Below are positions 15,798 through 22,791 of a DNA stretch of 43,607 nt, in pieces. Origin of the DNA: an uncultured Chloroflexota bacterium (lineage in GTDB: Bacteria; Chloroflexota; Anaerolineae; Aggregatilineales; Phototrophicaceae); contig CAIPFY010000075.1 in assembly GCA_903864435.1 (NCBI GenBank), positions 1 to 43,607 of the forward strand. Direction: 5' to 3'. Below the pieces are notes generated by a model. The model saw only the letters and a program-made list of their open reading frames with translations, searched no databases and was not told where the DNA came from. The position numbers and the translations under genes were made by a program. Numbering within the stretch: the first letter of the stretch is position 1; each line of letters begins with the position of its first letter.

Positions 15798-17795
15798 CTA
15801 CGAACCGCTGACGATGAACGGATCACTAAAACGGGGATCACGAGTGAATTGCTCATCGGTCAGGCTTTCCAGAAACGCCACAAAATCCGCTTTTTGCTGA
15901 TCGGACAGGGTGAAGCCCGGAACGAAACCACTCTTAAAGGGGTTTTTTCGTCCATCGCCAGCAAATTCGCCTTCGGTGATGTTGCGTCCGCCGTCGGCAT
16001 AGAACTGGATGACGGCCTCCAGCGTGGTGATGCTGCCATCGTGCATATAGGGCGCGGTCAGGGCGACATTGCGGAGTGACGGCGGGCGGAAGCGTCCCAT
16101 ATCTTCAGGGCGGTTGGTGATCTCGTAGATGCCGCTGTTGGGCGCGGCATAAGCTCCGGTTCCGCCCACGTTATACAGGCCGGTGTTGAAGAAGGGGCGC
16201 TCATCGAGGGTGGTGCTGGCAATCACCGTTGAAAGGCTGAAGTTGAAGCCGGTGTGACAGTGGTGACACTCGAAATTTTCGGAGAGGAACATATCCATCC
16301 CGCGCCGCGCCGATTCGGATAAAGCGGCGGTATTGCCGCGCATGTACTGGTCGTAAGCCGAGTTGCCGGAGAGCAAGGTGCGGACGAAGGAGGACAGTGC
16401 CAGCGTGATATTGTTGAAGGTGAAAGGCTGCACCTGCTGTGGGAAGGCCGCCGCGAATAGGCGCTGGTAGCGTTCGTCCTGCTGCAAACGGGTGATGACC
16501 GTATTTTCGTTGCCCGTGATGCCCATCTCTACCGGATGTTCGCCAAACATGGGAATAACAATCTGGCGTTCCAGCACCAGCAGATTCGGGTTTGACCATG
16601 TGTAGGTGGCGTTATAGGCGACGTTCGTCAGTGATGGCGAATTGCGCGGCGTGGAATCGCCGGTTGATCCGCTGGAGACGGCTTTGCCATCGGTGAAGGC
16701 CAGCGCCTGAATATGGCAACCCGCGCAGGCCAGCGTGCCATTACCGGATAGGCGCTGGTCATAGAATAGGTAGCGTCCCAACTCAGCTTTTTCGGCGGTC
16801 ATCGGGTTGTTGTCCGGCACACGGGGCAGCGGGAATCCCGGCGGCAGTTGCCACTCATAGCCCCCGTCGGCGAGGGAGATCAGGCCGTTGGCGTTCACCG
16901 TCGCCCGCATCCACGCATTCGTGATCTGGAAGCCGTCGCTGCTGGCGAAATTCACGCGCCCGGTGGGTGCATCCTGCAACACGGTGAAATGGACGGTGAT
17001 GGTGCGACCGGATGCGAAATGAAACTGTACCGGTATGATTTCCCCGTTGTAGAGATCACCCGCCAGCCCATCCAGCATGATGTGTTTTCCACCCGGCGCG
17101 AACGAAACGACGGTATGGGGTGTGAAGGTGACGGTTTCTAGTGGAACCATCCTCGCCACGCCATCCGTCAGGGTGGTTTCGTGCAGTGTCATGGATTGGA
17201 TGCGGGCGCTGCTCACGCTCGTCAATTGATCGGCCTCTTTGCCGCTGTACACCATGCTGAAATAAGCGGCGCTGCTGGGGAAAACAGCAAAATTGAGACT
17301 GTGGTTGTGGGTGTGAATCAGGTTCGGGAACAACGGCGTGACCAGCAACCCGCTGCCCCAGACGAGCAACCCGCCGAGTCCTGCTGTGCTGGTTGCCCGC
17401 AGGAGCGCCGCCGCCTGTGAGCCGCGCCGCGCTTCAGTGTTCCGCGAAACGGCTGCTATCAGGCTGACGAAGGCCAGCCCTTCCGCCGCTTTGCAGATGA
17501 GCGTTGCCCAATCCACCGGCTCCGGGGCATCTGCGAACGGGGTTTGTACCCACTGCGTCAGCAGCCACAACGCCACCATTCCGCCGGACAGAATCAGCCC
17601 ACTCCACCGCAGCCAGCGGCGCTGACGCAACCCTGAGCGCAGGGCGAGCAGCGACCAGCCGACTTGCAGCACACCGGATAGGGCGAAAAAAGCGCCGTGC
17701 GCGGGTGCGTGTGAAAAGTGGTCAGGGCTGATGAATAGATGAATAAGACCAGCTAGAAAAAGACCGAGGGATGAGAGCAGAAAAAAGATAGTCAT
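15798..17795 (-). CDS. MbnH-type di-heme enzyme fused to membrane and PCuAC copper-binding domains
   Basis: A 665-residue fusion. Residues 1-165 hold about five membrane helices. Residues ~175-285 are a PCuAC-type copper chaperone domain: YFSMVYSG, LHETTLTDGVARM and PGGKHIM reproduce its His-x(9-10)-Met ... His-x-Met copper site. From about 330 follows a MauG/CcpA-like di-heme domain with CAGCH at 357-361 and CHHCH at 510-514, of the MbnH type, which oxidises a Trp of the partner MbnP to kynurenine. MbnP is encoded just upstream on the same strand. MbnH is usually a single periplasmic domain, so the fusion with a chaperone and anchor is notable; the electron-transfer chemistry is inferred from the family. 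Confidence 0.85.
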   Translation of the reverse strand: MTIFFLLSSLGLFLAGLIHLFISPDHFSHAPAHGAFFALSGVLQVGWSLLALRSGLRQRRWLRWSGLILSGGMVALWLLTQWVQTPFADAPEPVDWATLICKAAEGLAFVSLIAAVSRNTEARRGSQAAALLRATSTAGLGGLLVWGSGLLVTPLFPNLIHTHNHSLNFAVFPSSAAYFSMVYSGKEADQLTSVSSARIQSMTLHETTLTDGVARMVPLETVTFTPHTVVSFAPGGKHIMLDGLAGDLYNGEIIPVQFHFASGRTITVHFTVLQDAPTGRVNFASSDGFQITNAWMRATVNANGLISLADGGYEWQLPPGFPLPRVPDNNPMTAEKAELGRYLFYDQRLSGNGTLACAGCHIQALAFTDGKAVSSGSTGDSTPRNSPSLTNVAYNATYTWSNPNLLVLERQIVIPMFGEHPVEMGITGNENTVITRLQQDERYQRLFAAAFPQQVQPFTFNNITLALSSFVRTLLSGNSAYDQYMRGNTAALSESARRGMDMFLSENFECHHCHTGFNFSLSTVIASTTLDERPFFNTGLYNVGGTGAYAAPNSGIYEITNRPEDMGRFRPPSLRNVALTAPYMHDGSITTLEAVIQFYADGGRNITEGEFAGDGRKNPFKSGFVPGFTLSDQQKADFVAFLESLTDEQFTRDPRFSDPFIVSGS

Positions 17796-17816
17796 AGGAT
17801 CACGAATTTTGAATAA

Positions 17817-17950
17817 GGAAGGTATCCGAGGCGGCGGCTACCTTCCCTTTTAGAACACTGCTGATTATGGAGGACACCCGAGGCGGCGGGTATCCTCCCT
17901 TATCAGTAACGATTAAATACGGAGGATACCCGAGGCGGCGGGTATCCTCC
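17817..17950. repeat. Three tandem 30-base hairpins with a 52-base period
   Basis: Hairpins at 17817-17846, 17869-17898 and 17921-17950 each have 12-bp arms (GGAGGATACCCG/CGGGTATCCTCC in the third) around the loop AGGCGG, spaced exactly 52 bases apart. The 22-base segment after hairpins 1 and 3 is alike (AGAACACTGCTGATTAT versus AGAACACTACTGCATAC); the latter holds the mbnP stop codon, so the block looks like a triplication of the mbnP 3' end plus a terminator-like hairpin. Confidence 0.9.
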
Positions 17951-17961
17951 CTATCAGAACA

Positions 17962-18837
17962 CTACTGCATACGGAAGAAGGACTGGGTATCGGCTACCTG
18001 AGTCACGCCTTCTACGATATTCAGCCCGAAACCGGGAAATAACGTCATGCAGTCAGGATCCATCGGCATAGACATACAACCGGGCGGTTCCGGAGTGTTC
18101 TCATTGAGGTTGACCCCTGCGACGAGTCCGGCGAGGTCAGCGACCACAAAGTTGTGGGCGGGATTGAACCCATCCAGACGGATCGTGGAGACGTTCGGAT
18201 TGCCGCAAGGTTCGGCAGGTGGGGTGTTGCCATCCGCTGCTTTACAGGCCGTGCTGCCCAGATGAATGAACCACGCAGGCAGCGCCCCTTCCGGCGTCAT
18301 CAGATCAATACGGACGAACTTATAACCGACCTGCCAATTCCACCACATCGCGGGGATATTGAGCGGTGCGGGAGCTGTCGTCGTATCCAGATGGTCGAGT
18401 TCAAACGGCACGCCGATGTCAAAGACGATCCCGGTATATTCGCCTTCAGGCACTTCACCGGAAATCTTGTTGTTCAGGGCGCTGTTGCCGGCTTCGCTGC
18501 ACCCGGCGGTGCCATCTTCAAAATCCAGCAGGGCGACATTTTCATACTGCCACAACCCGTCCTGTGTCAGCACAACAGGCACTTCTTCACCTGCGGCGCT
18601 CACCAGCCGGACGTTGGACACGAAAAAGCGGAAGTCATTCAAAACCACGCCGCTGTCACCGGTTCCCAGACCTTCGTAAGCCATTCCACAGCGGGCGGGG
18701 CGATCCCCTACCACCGCGTCAAACTGAATGGTGACAGCCGGCCCCACTTTCGCATGTTCCTCATGCGCTGTAACAAGGCTAACGCCCAGAGTCAGCAGCA
18801 AAATTACCACAATCAGGCTAAACCATTTCCCCAACAC
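17962..18837 (-). CDS. MbnP-family copper protein, partner of the di-heme enzyme
   Basis: A 291-residue exported protein with a signal peptide (residues 1-23, LLLTLGVSLVTAHEEH). It matches the MbnP or metallo-mystery-pair four-Cys family: FDAVVGDRPARCG, LNDFRFFVSNVRLVS, VALLDFEDGTAGC, GIVFDIGVPFELDHLD, then MWWNWQVGYKFVRIDLM and FIHLGSTAC, with later Cys in EPCGNPN, PGCMSMP and PDCMTLF. In known pairs one Trp is converted to kynurenine by MbnH to create a copper site; the WWNWQ cluster is the likely area, but I cannot name the residue. It is transcribed before the enzyme gene and separated from it by hairpins. Confidence 0.88.
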   Translation of the reverse strand: MLGKWFSLIVVILLLTLGVSLVTAHEEHAKVGPAVTIQFDAVVGDRPARCGMAYEGLGTGDSGVVLNDFRFFVSNVRLVSAAGEEVPVVLTQDGLWQYENVALLDFEDGTAGCSEAGNSALNNKISGEVPEGEYTGIVFDIGVPFELDHLDTTTAPAPLNIPAMWWNWQVGYKFVRIDLMTPEGALPAWFIHLGSTACKAADGNTPPAEPCGNPNVSTIRLDGFNPAHNFVVADLAGLVAGVNLNENTPEPPGCMSMPMDPDCMTLFPGFGLNIVEGVTQVADTQSFFRMQ

Positions 18838-18892
18838 AATCCAATCCTTTCCTTAAAATCCACGCTTGTGCGCGGCCCAACCACGTACCCGG

Positions 18893-19483
18893 CTATAAGG
18901 CCTCATCGTTCGGGTGTGTTTTGTGATGATGCGTCATCGAAAGATGTGAGGCGGTTTCCTCAAAAGACCACACTTCCCCGCCAAACCCCAGTTGGAAGGC
19001 AGAAGCGTCGTCGGCGGTGGCGAAACATAACACGCTGGGGATGCAGCACGCTTGAATGCGGCTGTTCACCACAAAATGCGCTTGCAGCACATTCACCATG
19101 CGCCCGTGAAGGAAGTCTTTCGTCAGCGCGGAATACGTGCCGGTCTGGTTGTTCAGCATGATGAGGCCGCAGTGAGCGCAGCAGGCCGTGAGAATGTTCC
19201 CCGATTGCAGATGAATGGTGAACAGGGTGCGATCCGCAACGGCTGAACCGCACATGCCACACACCGAACCGCGAGAGGGCTGCGGGTTTTCGGCACGCAG
19301 GCGCACTTTGCCGTAACTCTTTTCAACGAGACCCGTATTCACGAACGTTTCCAGATCACGGTGAACCGTCATGATCGAAACACTGAGTCGGGCTGCCAGA
19401 TCATCAATTGAAAGGACACGATGCTCTCGCAGCCAGTTCAAGATATGTTCGCGGCGTTGTTCGCTGTTTTTGAACGGTTCCAT
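18893..19483 (-). CDS. DeoR-type HTH regulator fused to a NosL-like metal-binding domain
   Basis: A 196-residue protein. Residues 1-60 are a DeoR-style winged helix (REHILNWLREHRVLSIDDLAARLSVSIMTVHRDLETF). Residues ~75-185 resemble NosL, a Cu(I)-binding lipoprotein domain: CGMCGSAV, a second pair CCAHCG, DFLHGRMVNVLQAHFVVNSRI, QACC, and GFGGEVWSFEE. The tail MTHHHKTH is His-rich. It lacks a signal peptide, so the NosL fold would act as a cytoplasmic sensor, probably of copper. It lies between the MbnP gene and the divergent pentaheme cytochrome gene, and a 35-base palindrome sits just before its start codon, pointing to autoregulation. Confidence 0.75.
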   Translation of the reverse strand: MEPFKNSEQRREHILNWLREHRVLSIDDLAARLSVSIMTVHRDLETFVNTGLVEKSYGKVRLRAENPQPSRGSVCGMCGSAVADRTLFTIHLQSGNILTACCAHCGLIMLNNQTGTYSALTKDFLHGRMVNVLQAHFVVNSRIQACCIPSVLCFATADDASAFQLGFGGEVWSFEETASHLSMTHHHKTHPNDEAL

Positions 19484-19494
19484 GTTAGAAGTTG

Positions 19495-19529
19495 TTGTTA
19501 TATTTAACAGACGATGTTAACTATAACAA
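19495..19529. promoter_or_regulatory. Palindromic operator candidate
   Basis: Arms TTGTTATATTTAACA (19495-19509) and TGTTAACTATAACAA (19515-19529) match at 14 of 15 positions around a 5-base spacer GACGA. The palindrome starts 12 bases before the regulator's start codon, where a repressor would block transcription or translation. Confidence 0.7.
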
Positions 19530-19827
19530 GAAAAATCAAAAAACACAAGTTGATTTTCAAAACCCGTTTTATTCTGGGTGAAACCCTTTGATCGGCTCGT
19601 GTTGCCGGAGCAGAGCGAATTCTGCCCTATATGAACGTGGTGGGTCGTGGTTTAGCGGCAGAGTGGCTTCAAGACCAATAGATGACATTAGGCATATATT
19701 CTTGGTGATGTTCATCATACACGATGTTGATGCCTGTGTTATATCGTGATATATCATGTGATTTTTAACACAACATCACATGTGTTGCGCTTTTTCGTCC
19801 CACTATTCGCGTTTGAAAGGAAACACC
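19530..19827. other. Divergent intergenic region of the copper regulator and the cytochrome gene
   Basis: AT-rich region with no supported gene. Besides the operator (19495-19529) it holds TATATCGTGATATA, a perfect 14-base palindrome at 19740-19753, and separate half-sites TGTTATAT (19737-19744) and TTTAACA (19764-19770) that echo the operator arms. Confidence 0.5.
19727..19755 (+). promoter_or_regulatory. Candidate promoter of the pentaheme cytochrome gene
   Basis: TTGATG (19727-19732) and TATATC (19750-19755) are separated by 17 bases. The 14-base palindrome 19740-19753 overlaps the spacer and the -10 box, where a regulator could bind. Confidence 0.4.
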
Positions 19828-21564
19828 ATGACGGTTTGTAGCCCAATACAGGAAATATATACCCGTCTGCGCTCACCCCGGTGGTTTGCCATTGTAGGTG
19901 TCGCTTTCTGGGGCATATCCCTGTTCTTTTTTGCTGGAACCGCCGCCGCCCAAGATGCCACAGCGACCCCCGAACCCGCTGTGATGCTGCCCACTGAAAA
20001 CGGTCGGTACTTTGCCACATCGGGGTTATGCGCTGCCTGCCATGCCAACATGTTTGATGAGCATGGGAATGATATTTCGTTTGACACTACATGGCGTGCT
20101 ACTATGATGGGCAATTCCGGGCGCGATCCCTACTGGCGTGCCGGGTTGCGCCGCGAAGTGTTGAGCAATCCAGATTTTTCGGCCTTTATTCAAGATAAGT
20201 GCGCGACCTGCCATATGCCGATGGCACGCACGACCGCCAATCTATCCACCGGTGACGTACTTCAAGTCTTCGGAGAGGGTGGCGCAATTCAGCCGGGGAC
20301 GGAGTATCACAACCTCGCGCTGGACAGCGTTTCTTGCACGCTTTGTCACCAGATATCGAATGTTCACCTCGGTGAACGCGAAGGTCAAAGCGGGCACTAC
20401 ACCATTGATGGTTCGACCGATGAATTCTCCCATGCCCGCGTGATTTATGGCCCCTTTGTGCCGAGTGCTTCCCAATCTGCGTTAATGCAGTCTGCGACAA
20501 ACTTTACCCAGACACAAAGCGACCATATTTCTTCCTCGGAACTGTGTGCAAGCTGCCATGAGCTTTTTACCCCCTATTTCGATGTTGAGACTCGCGCATT
20601 GGCACCGGTCACATTCCAAGAGCAAACGCCCTACACTGAATGGTTGAACAGCGATTACCGCATCAGTAGAACCTGCCAAAGTTGCCACATGCCCATCGTG
20701 GATGGCTTAGCGCCAGCCGCCAGCGTCGGCAACCCCACCCCGCTGATGCGGACGGGCGTTTCGCAGCACACGCTGTTAGGCGGCAATGTGTATCTACCGC
20801 GCATTCTTCAGCAGTTTGGCGAAGAACTGGAAGTGGCGGCGACCGATGAACAGTTCCAGCAATACATTGATCTCACGCGGCAGCAACTTCAGAACGATAC
20901 CGCCCGTGTAAGCCTGCAAAACGCACTGGTCACGGAGGGTACGCTTTCGTTTGACGTGTTCGTGCAAAGCCTTGTCGGGCATAAGTTCCCGACGGCCTAT
21001 CCGTCGCGGCGCACATGGCTGCATGTGACGGTGCGGGATGCTGCTGGAACGGTCGTGTTTGAATCGGGCAGTTACAATACCAACGGTTCGATCAATGGCA
21101 ACGACAACGATGAAGATGCACAGCGTTTTGAGCCACACTATGATGTGGTGACTGCGCCCGATCAAGTTCAGATTTATGAGCCAGTGATGGGCGACACGGC
21201 TGGTCACGTCACCACCACGCTGCTACTGGCTTCGCAGTATTTGAAAGATAACCGCCTGCTGCCGTTCGGCTATGATCGCGCTACTGCGCCAGTGGAAATT
21301 GCCATTTGGGGTGATGCTGCGGCGGACACCGATTTTATCGGCGGTAGCGATATCGTCACCTATCAGGTTCCAGTGAGCAGCGCCACCGGGCTGACCATCG
21401 AGGTTGAATTGGTCTACCAGACACTCGGCTATCGCTGGGCAGAAAACCTGCGCGAATTTGCCGATCCTGTAGCTGCGCCGGAAATTGTCAAATTCCTGTC
21501 GTACTACGAAGCTGTACCGAATATCCCAGAGTTGGTCGTTAAGGCGTCTGCGCAGATTCAGTAG
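19828..21564 (+). CDS. Pentaheme cytochrome c, exported
   Basis: A 578-residue exported protein with an N-terminal hydrophobic segment (WFAIVGVAFWGISLFFFAGTAAAQ). It has five CxxCH heme sites: CAACH (Cys68), CATCH, CTLCH, CASCH and CQSCH, all in the first half; two are followed by Met-Pro (CHMP). The pattern resembles the cytochrome c554/multiheme oxidoreductase group. The C-terminal half (from about 330) has no heme motif and looks beta-rich. I set the start at 19828 because GAAAGGAAA lies 5-9 bases before it. It could carry electrons for the adjacent MbnH enzyme or be a surface oxidoreductase; no direct evidence. Confidence 0.85.
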   Translation: MTVCSPIQEIYTRLRSPRWFAIVGVAFWGISLFFFAGTAAAQDATATPEPAVMLPTENGRYFATSGLCAACHANMFDEHGNDISFDTTWRATMMGNSGRDPYWRAGLRREVLSNPDFSAFIQDKCATCHMPMARTTANLSTGDVLQVFGEGGAIQPGTEYHNLALDSVSCTLCHQISNVHLGEREGQSGHYTIDGSTDEFSHARVIYGPFVPSASQSALMQSATNFTQTQSDHISSSELCASCHELFTPYFDVETRALAPVTFQEQTPYTEWLNSDYRISRTCQSCHMPIVDGLAPAASVGNPTPLMRTGVSQHTLLGGNVYLPRILQQFGEELEVAATDEQFQQYIDLTRQQLQNDTARVSLQNALVTEGTLSFDVFVQSLVGHKFPTAYPSRRTWLHVTVRDAAGTVVFESGSYNTNGSINGNDNDEDAQRFEPHYDVVTAPDQVQIYEPVMGDTAGHVTTTLLLASQYLKDNRLLPFGYDRATAPVEIAIWGDAAADTDFIGGSDIVTYQVPVSSATGLTIEVELVYQTLGYRWAENLREFADPVAAPEIVKFLSYYEAVPNIPELVVKASAQIQ

Positions 21565-21592
21565 CCAACGGTTCGGCAATCGTTGATGAATT

Positions 21593-21638
21593 AGCCCCGC
21601 ATAGATGGCATCTGTGATGTCGTTTGTGCGGGGCTTAT
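21593..21638 (+). terminator. Terminator-like hairpin after the pentaheme cytochrome gene
   Basis: AGCCCCGCA (21593-21601) pairs with TGCGGGGCT (21627-21635), a perfect 9-bp GC-rich stem with a 25-base loop, 28 bases after the stop codon. The following bases TTA are not a real T run. Confidence 0.45.
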
Positions 21639-21699
21639 GCCGAGCATCCAATAAATCGCCTGAATCGGTAAAACAATGACCGTTGCGGAACGTGTTCCT

Positions 21700-22656
21700 C
21701 TAAATTCCGGTCACTTGGGCTGCATCCCCGACCCGCGTCGCGGCTGGTTCGGCGGCGGGCGGTTGGGTGCGCTGGCTGGTTATCAGCACCACGCCGAACA
21801 GGATGACCGCCGACGCGATCAGCGTGTGTAGCGTGACATGCTCGTGCAAAATCGCCCATCCAGCCACCACCGCCATCACCGGATTCACGTAGGCGTAGGT
21901 ACTCACGCGGTTGGGCGAAACAACGCCCAACAGCCACATATACGCGCTGAAGGCCACCAGTGACGGCCCGAAGGCCAGAAAGAGCAGCGCCAATATGGAT
22001 TCTGGCAGAAGCGTTTCGGGGCGAATGCGGCTAAATTCCCCTGTCAGGCCGCTGGCGATGAGCAGCATGATGCCGGAAATGAGCAGGTTCATCGCCGCGC
22101 CCAAGGTGGCAGAGGCCGGTTTGTCCAACCGTTGCGACAGCAGTGAACCGGTTGTCCAGCCGATGGTGGAGCAGAAAATCAGCACCACGCCGATCAGGTT
22201 CACGCTGTCCGTATCGCCCGGCCCGATCAGCAGCACGACTCCGGCGAAACCCACCACCAGCCCCAGCAGGCCGCGCCCCCCCGGACGGTGTTGCCTGAAC
22301 CCCAACCAGCCGATGACGGCGAAACACAGTGGCGTGGTGGCGTAGAGCGTGGCGGCAAGGCCGGAGGGGAGCATGGTTTGCGCCCACATCAAACTGCCGT
22401 TGCCGAGGAAAAACATGAGGAAGCCGAGGATGAGCGACGAACGCCATTGATGGCGCGTAGGCGCGGCTTGCCCCCGGCTGGCGATGGCGTACAGGGCGGT
22501 GCCTGCGATGAAGAACCGCGCCCCCGCCGTAAAAAAGGGCGGGAACGATTCCAGCGCCACATGAATGCCGAGGTAAGAAAACCCCCACAGGAAGTAAATG
22601 GCAGCAAAGGCGACCATCACCTTCCACTGAGGTGCGTTGGGGCGGGATGCAGGCAT
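21700..22656 (-). CDS. DMT-family permease (EamA type)
   Basis: A 318-residue membrane protein with ten predicted helices in two EamA repeats: the first begins AAIYFLWGFSYLGIHVALESFPPFFTAGARFF, the second LIGVVLIFCSTIGWTTGSLLSQR. The end of the second repeat shows VAFSAYMWLLGVVSPNRVSTYAYVNPVMAVVAGWAIL, the classic drug/metabolite transporter signature. Such proteins export amino acids, sugars or metabolites; the substrate cannot be told. AAGGAT stands before the ATG. It is not in an obvious operon. Confidence 0.9.
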   Translation of the reverse strand: MPASRPNAPQWKVMVAFAAIYFLWGFSYLGIHVALESFPPFFTAGARFFIAGTALYAIASRGQAAPTRHQWRSSLILGFLMFFLGNGSLMWAQTMLPSGLAATLYATTPLCFAVIGWLGFRQHRPGGRGLLGLVVGFAGVVLLIGPGDTDSVNLIGVVLIFCSTIGWTTGSLLSQRLDKPASATLGAAMNLLISGIMLLIASGLTGEFSRIRPETLLPESILALLFLAFGPSLVAFSAYMWLLGVVSPNRVSTYAYVNPVMAVVAGWAILHEHVTLHTLIASAVILFGVVLITSQRTQPPAAEPAATRVGDAAQVTGI

Positions 22657-22748
22657 GGATTATCCTTCGCTCAAGGGCAACGTTGTGTGTCAGACGCAGA
22701 CCGCGCCGCGTATGCGCTTCAAACAAGTATTCTATAGGATGTCACAAG

Positions 22749-22776
22749 TCCGAGTGAGTCCATAGGCTCACCCGGA
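22749..22776 (-). terminator. Hairpin after the sensor kinase gene
   Basis: On the minus strand TCCGGGTGAG and CTCACTCGGA form a 10-bp stem (one G-U pair) around an 8-base loop, 15 bases after the kinase stop codon. No T run follows, so it is at best a weak terminator. Confidence 0.35.
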
Positions 22777-22791
22777 CGGGTATACCGGCAG

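Noticed and set aside
17817-17972. Possible mini-CRISPR array (three 30-base repeats with 22-base spacers)
   Set aside because: The spacers are related to each other and to the mbnP end, the repeats are terminator-like hairpins, and no cas gene is near.
18154-19161. 335-residue plus-strand open frame opposite mbnP and the HTH-NosL gene
   Set aside because: It runs antisense across two recognisable proteins and their intergenic region, and its translation is low-complexity Arg/Gln-rich.
19569-19757. Small minus-strand open frame of 62 residues in the copper intergenic region
   Set aside because: No ribosome-binding site and it overlaps the likely cytochrome promoter and palindromes.
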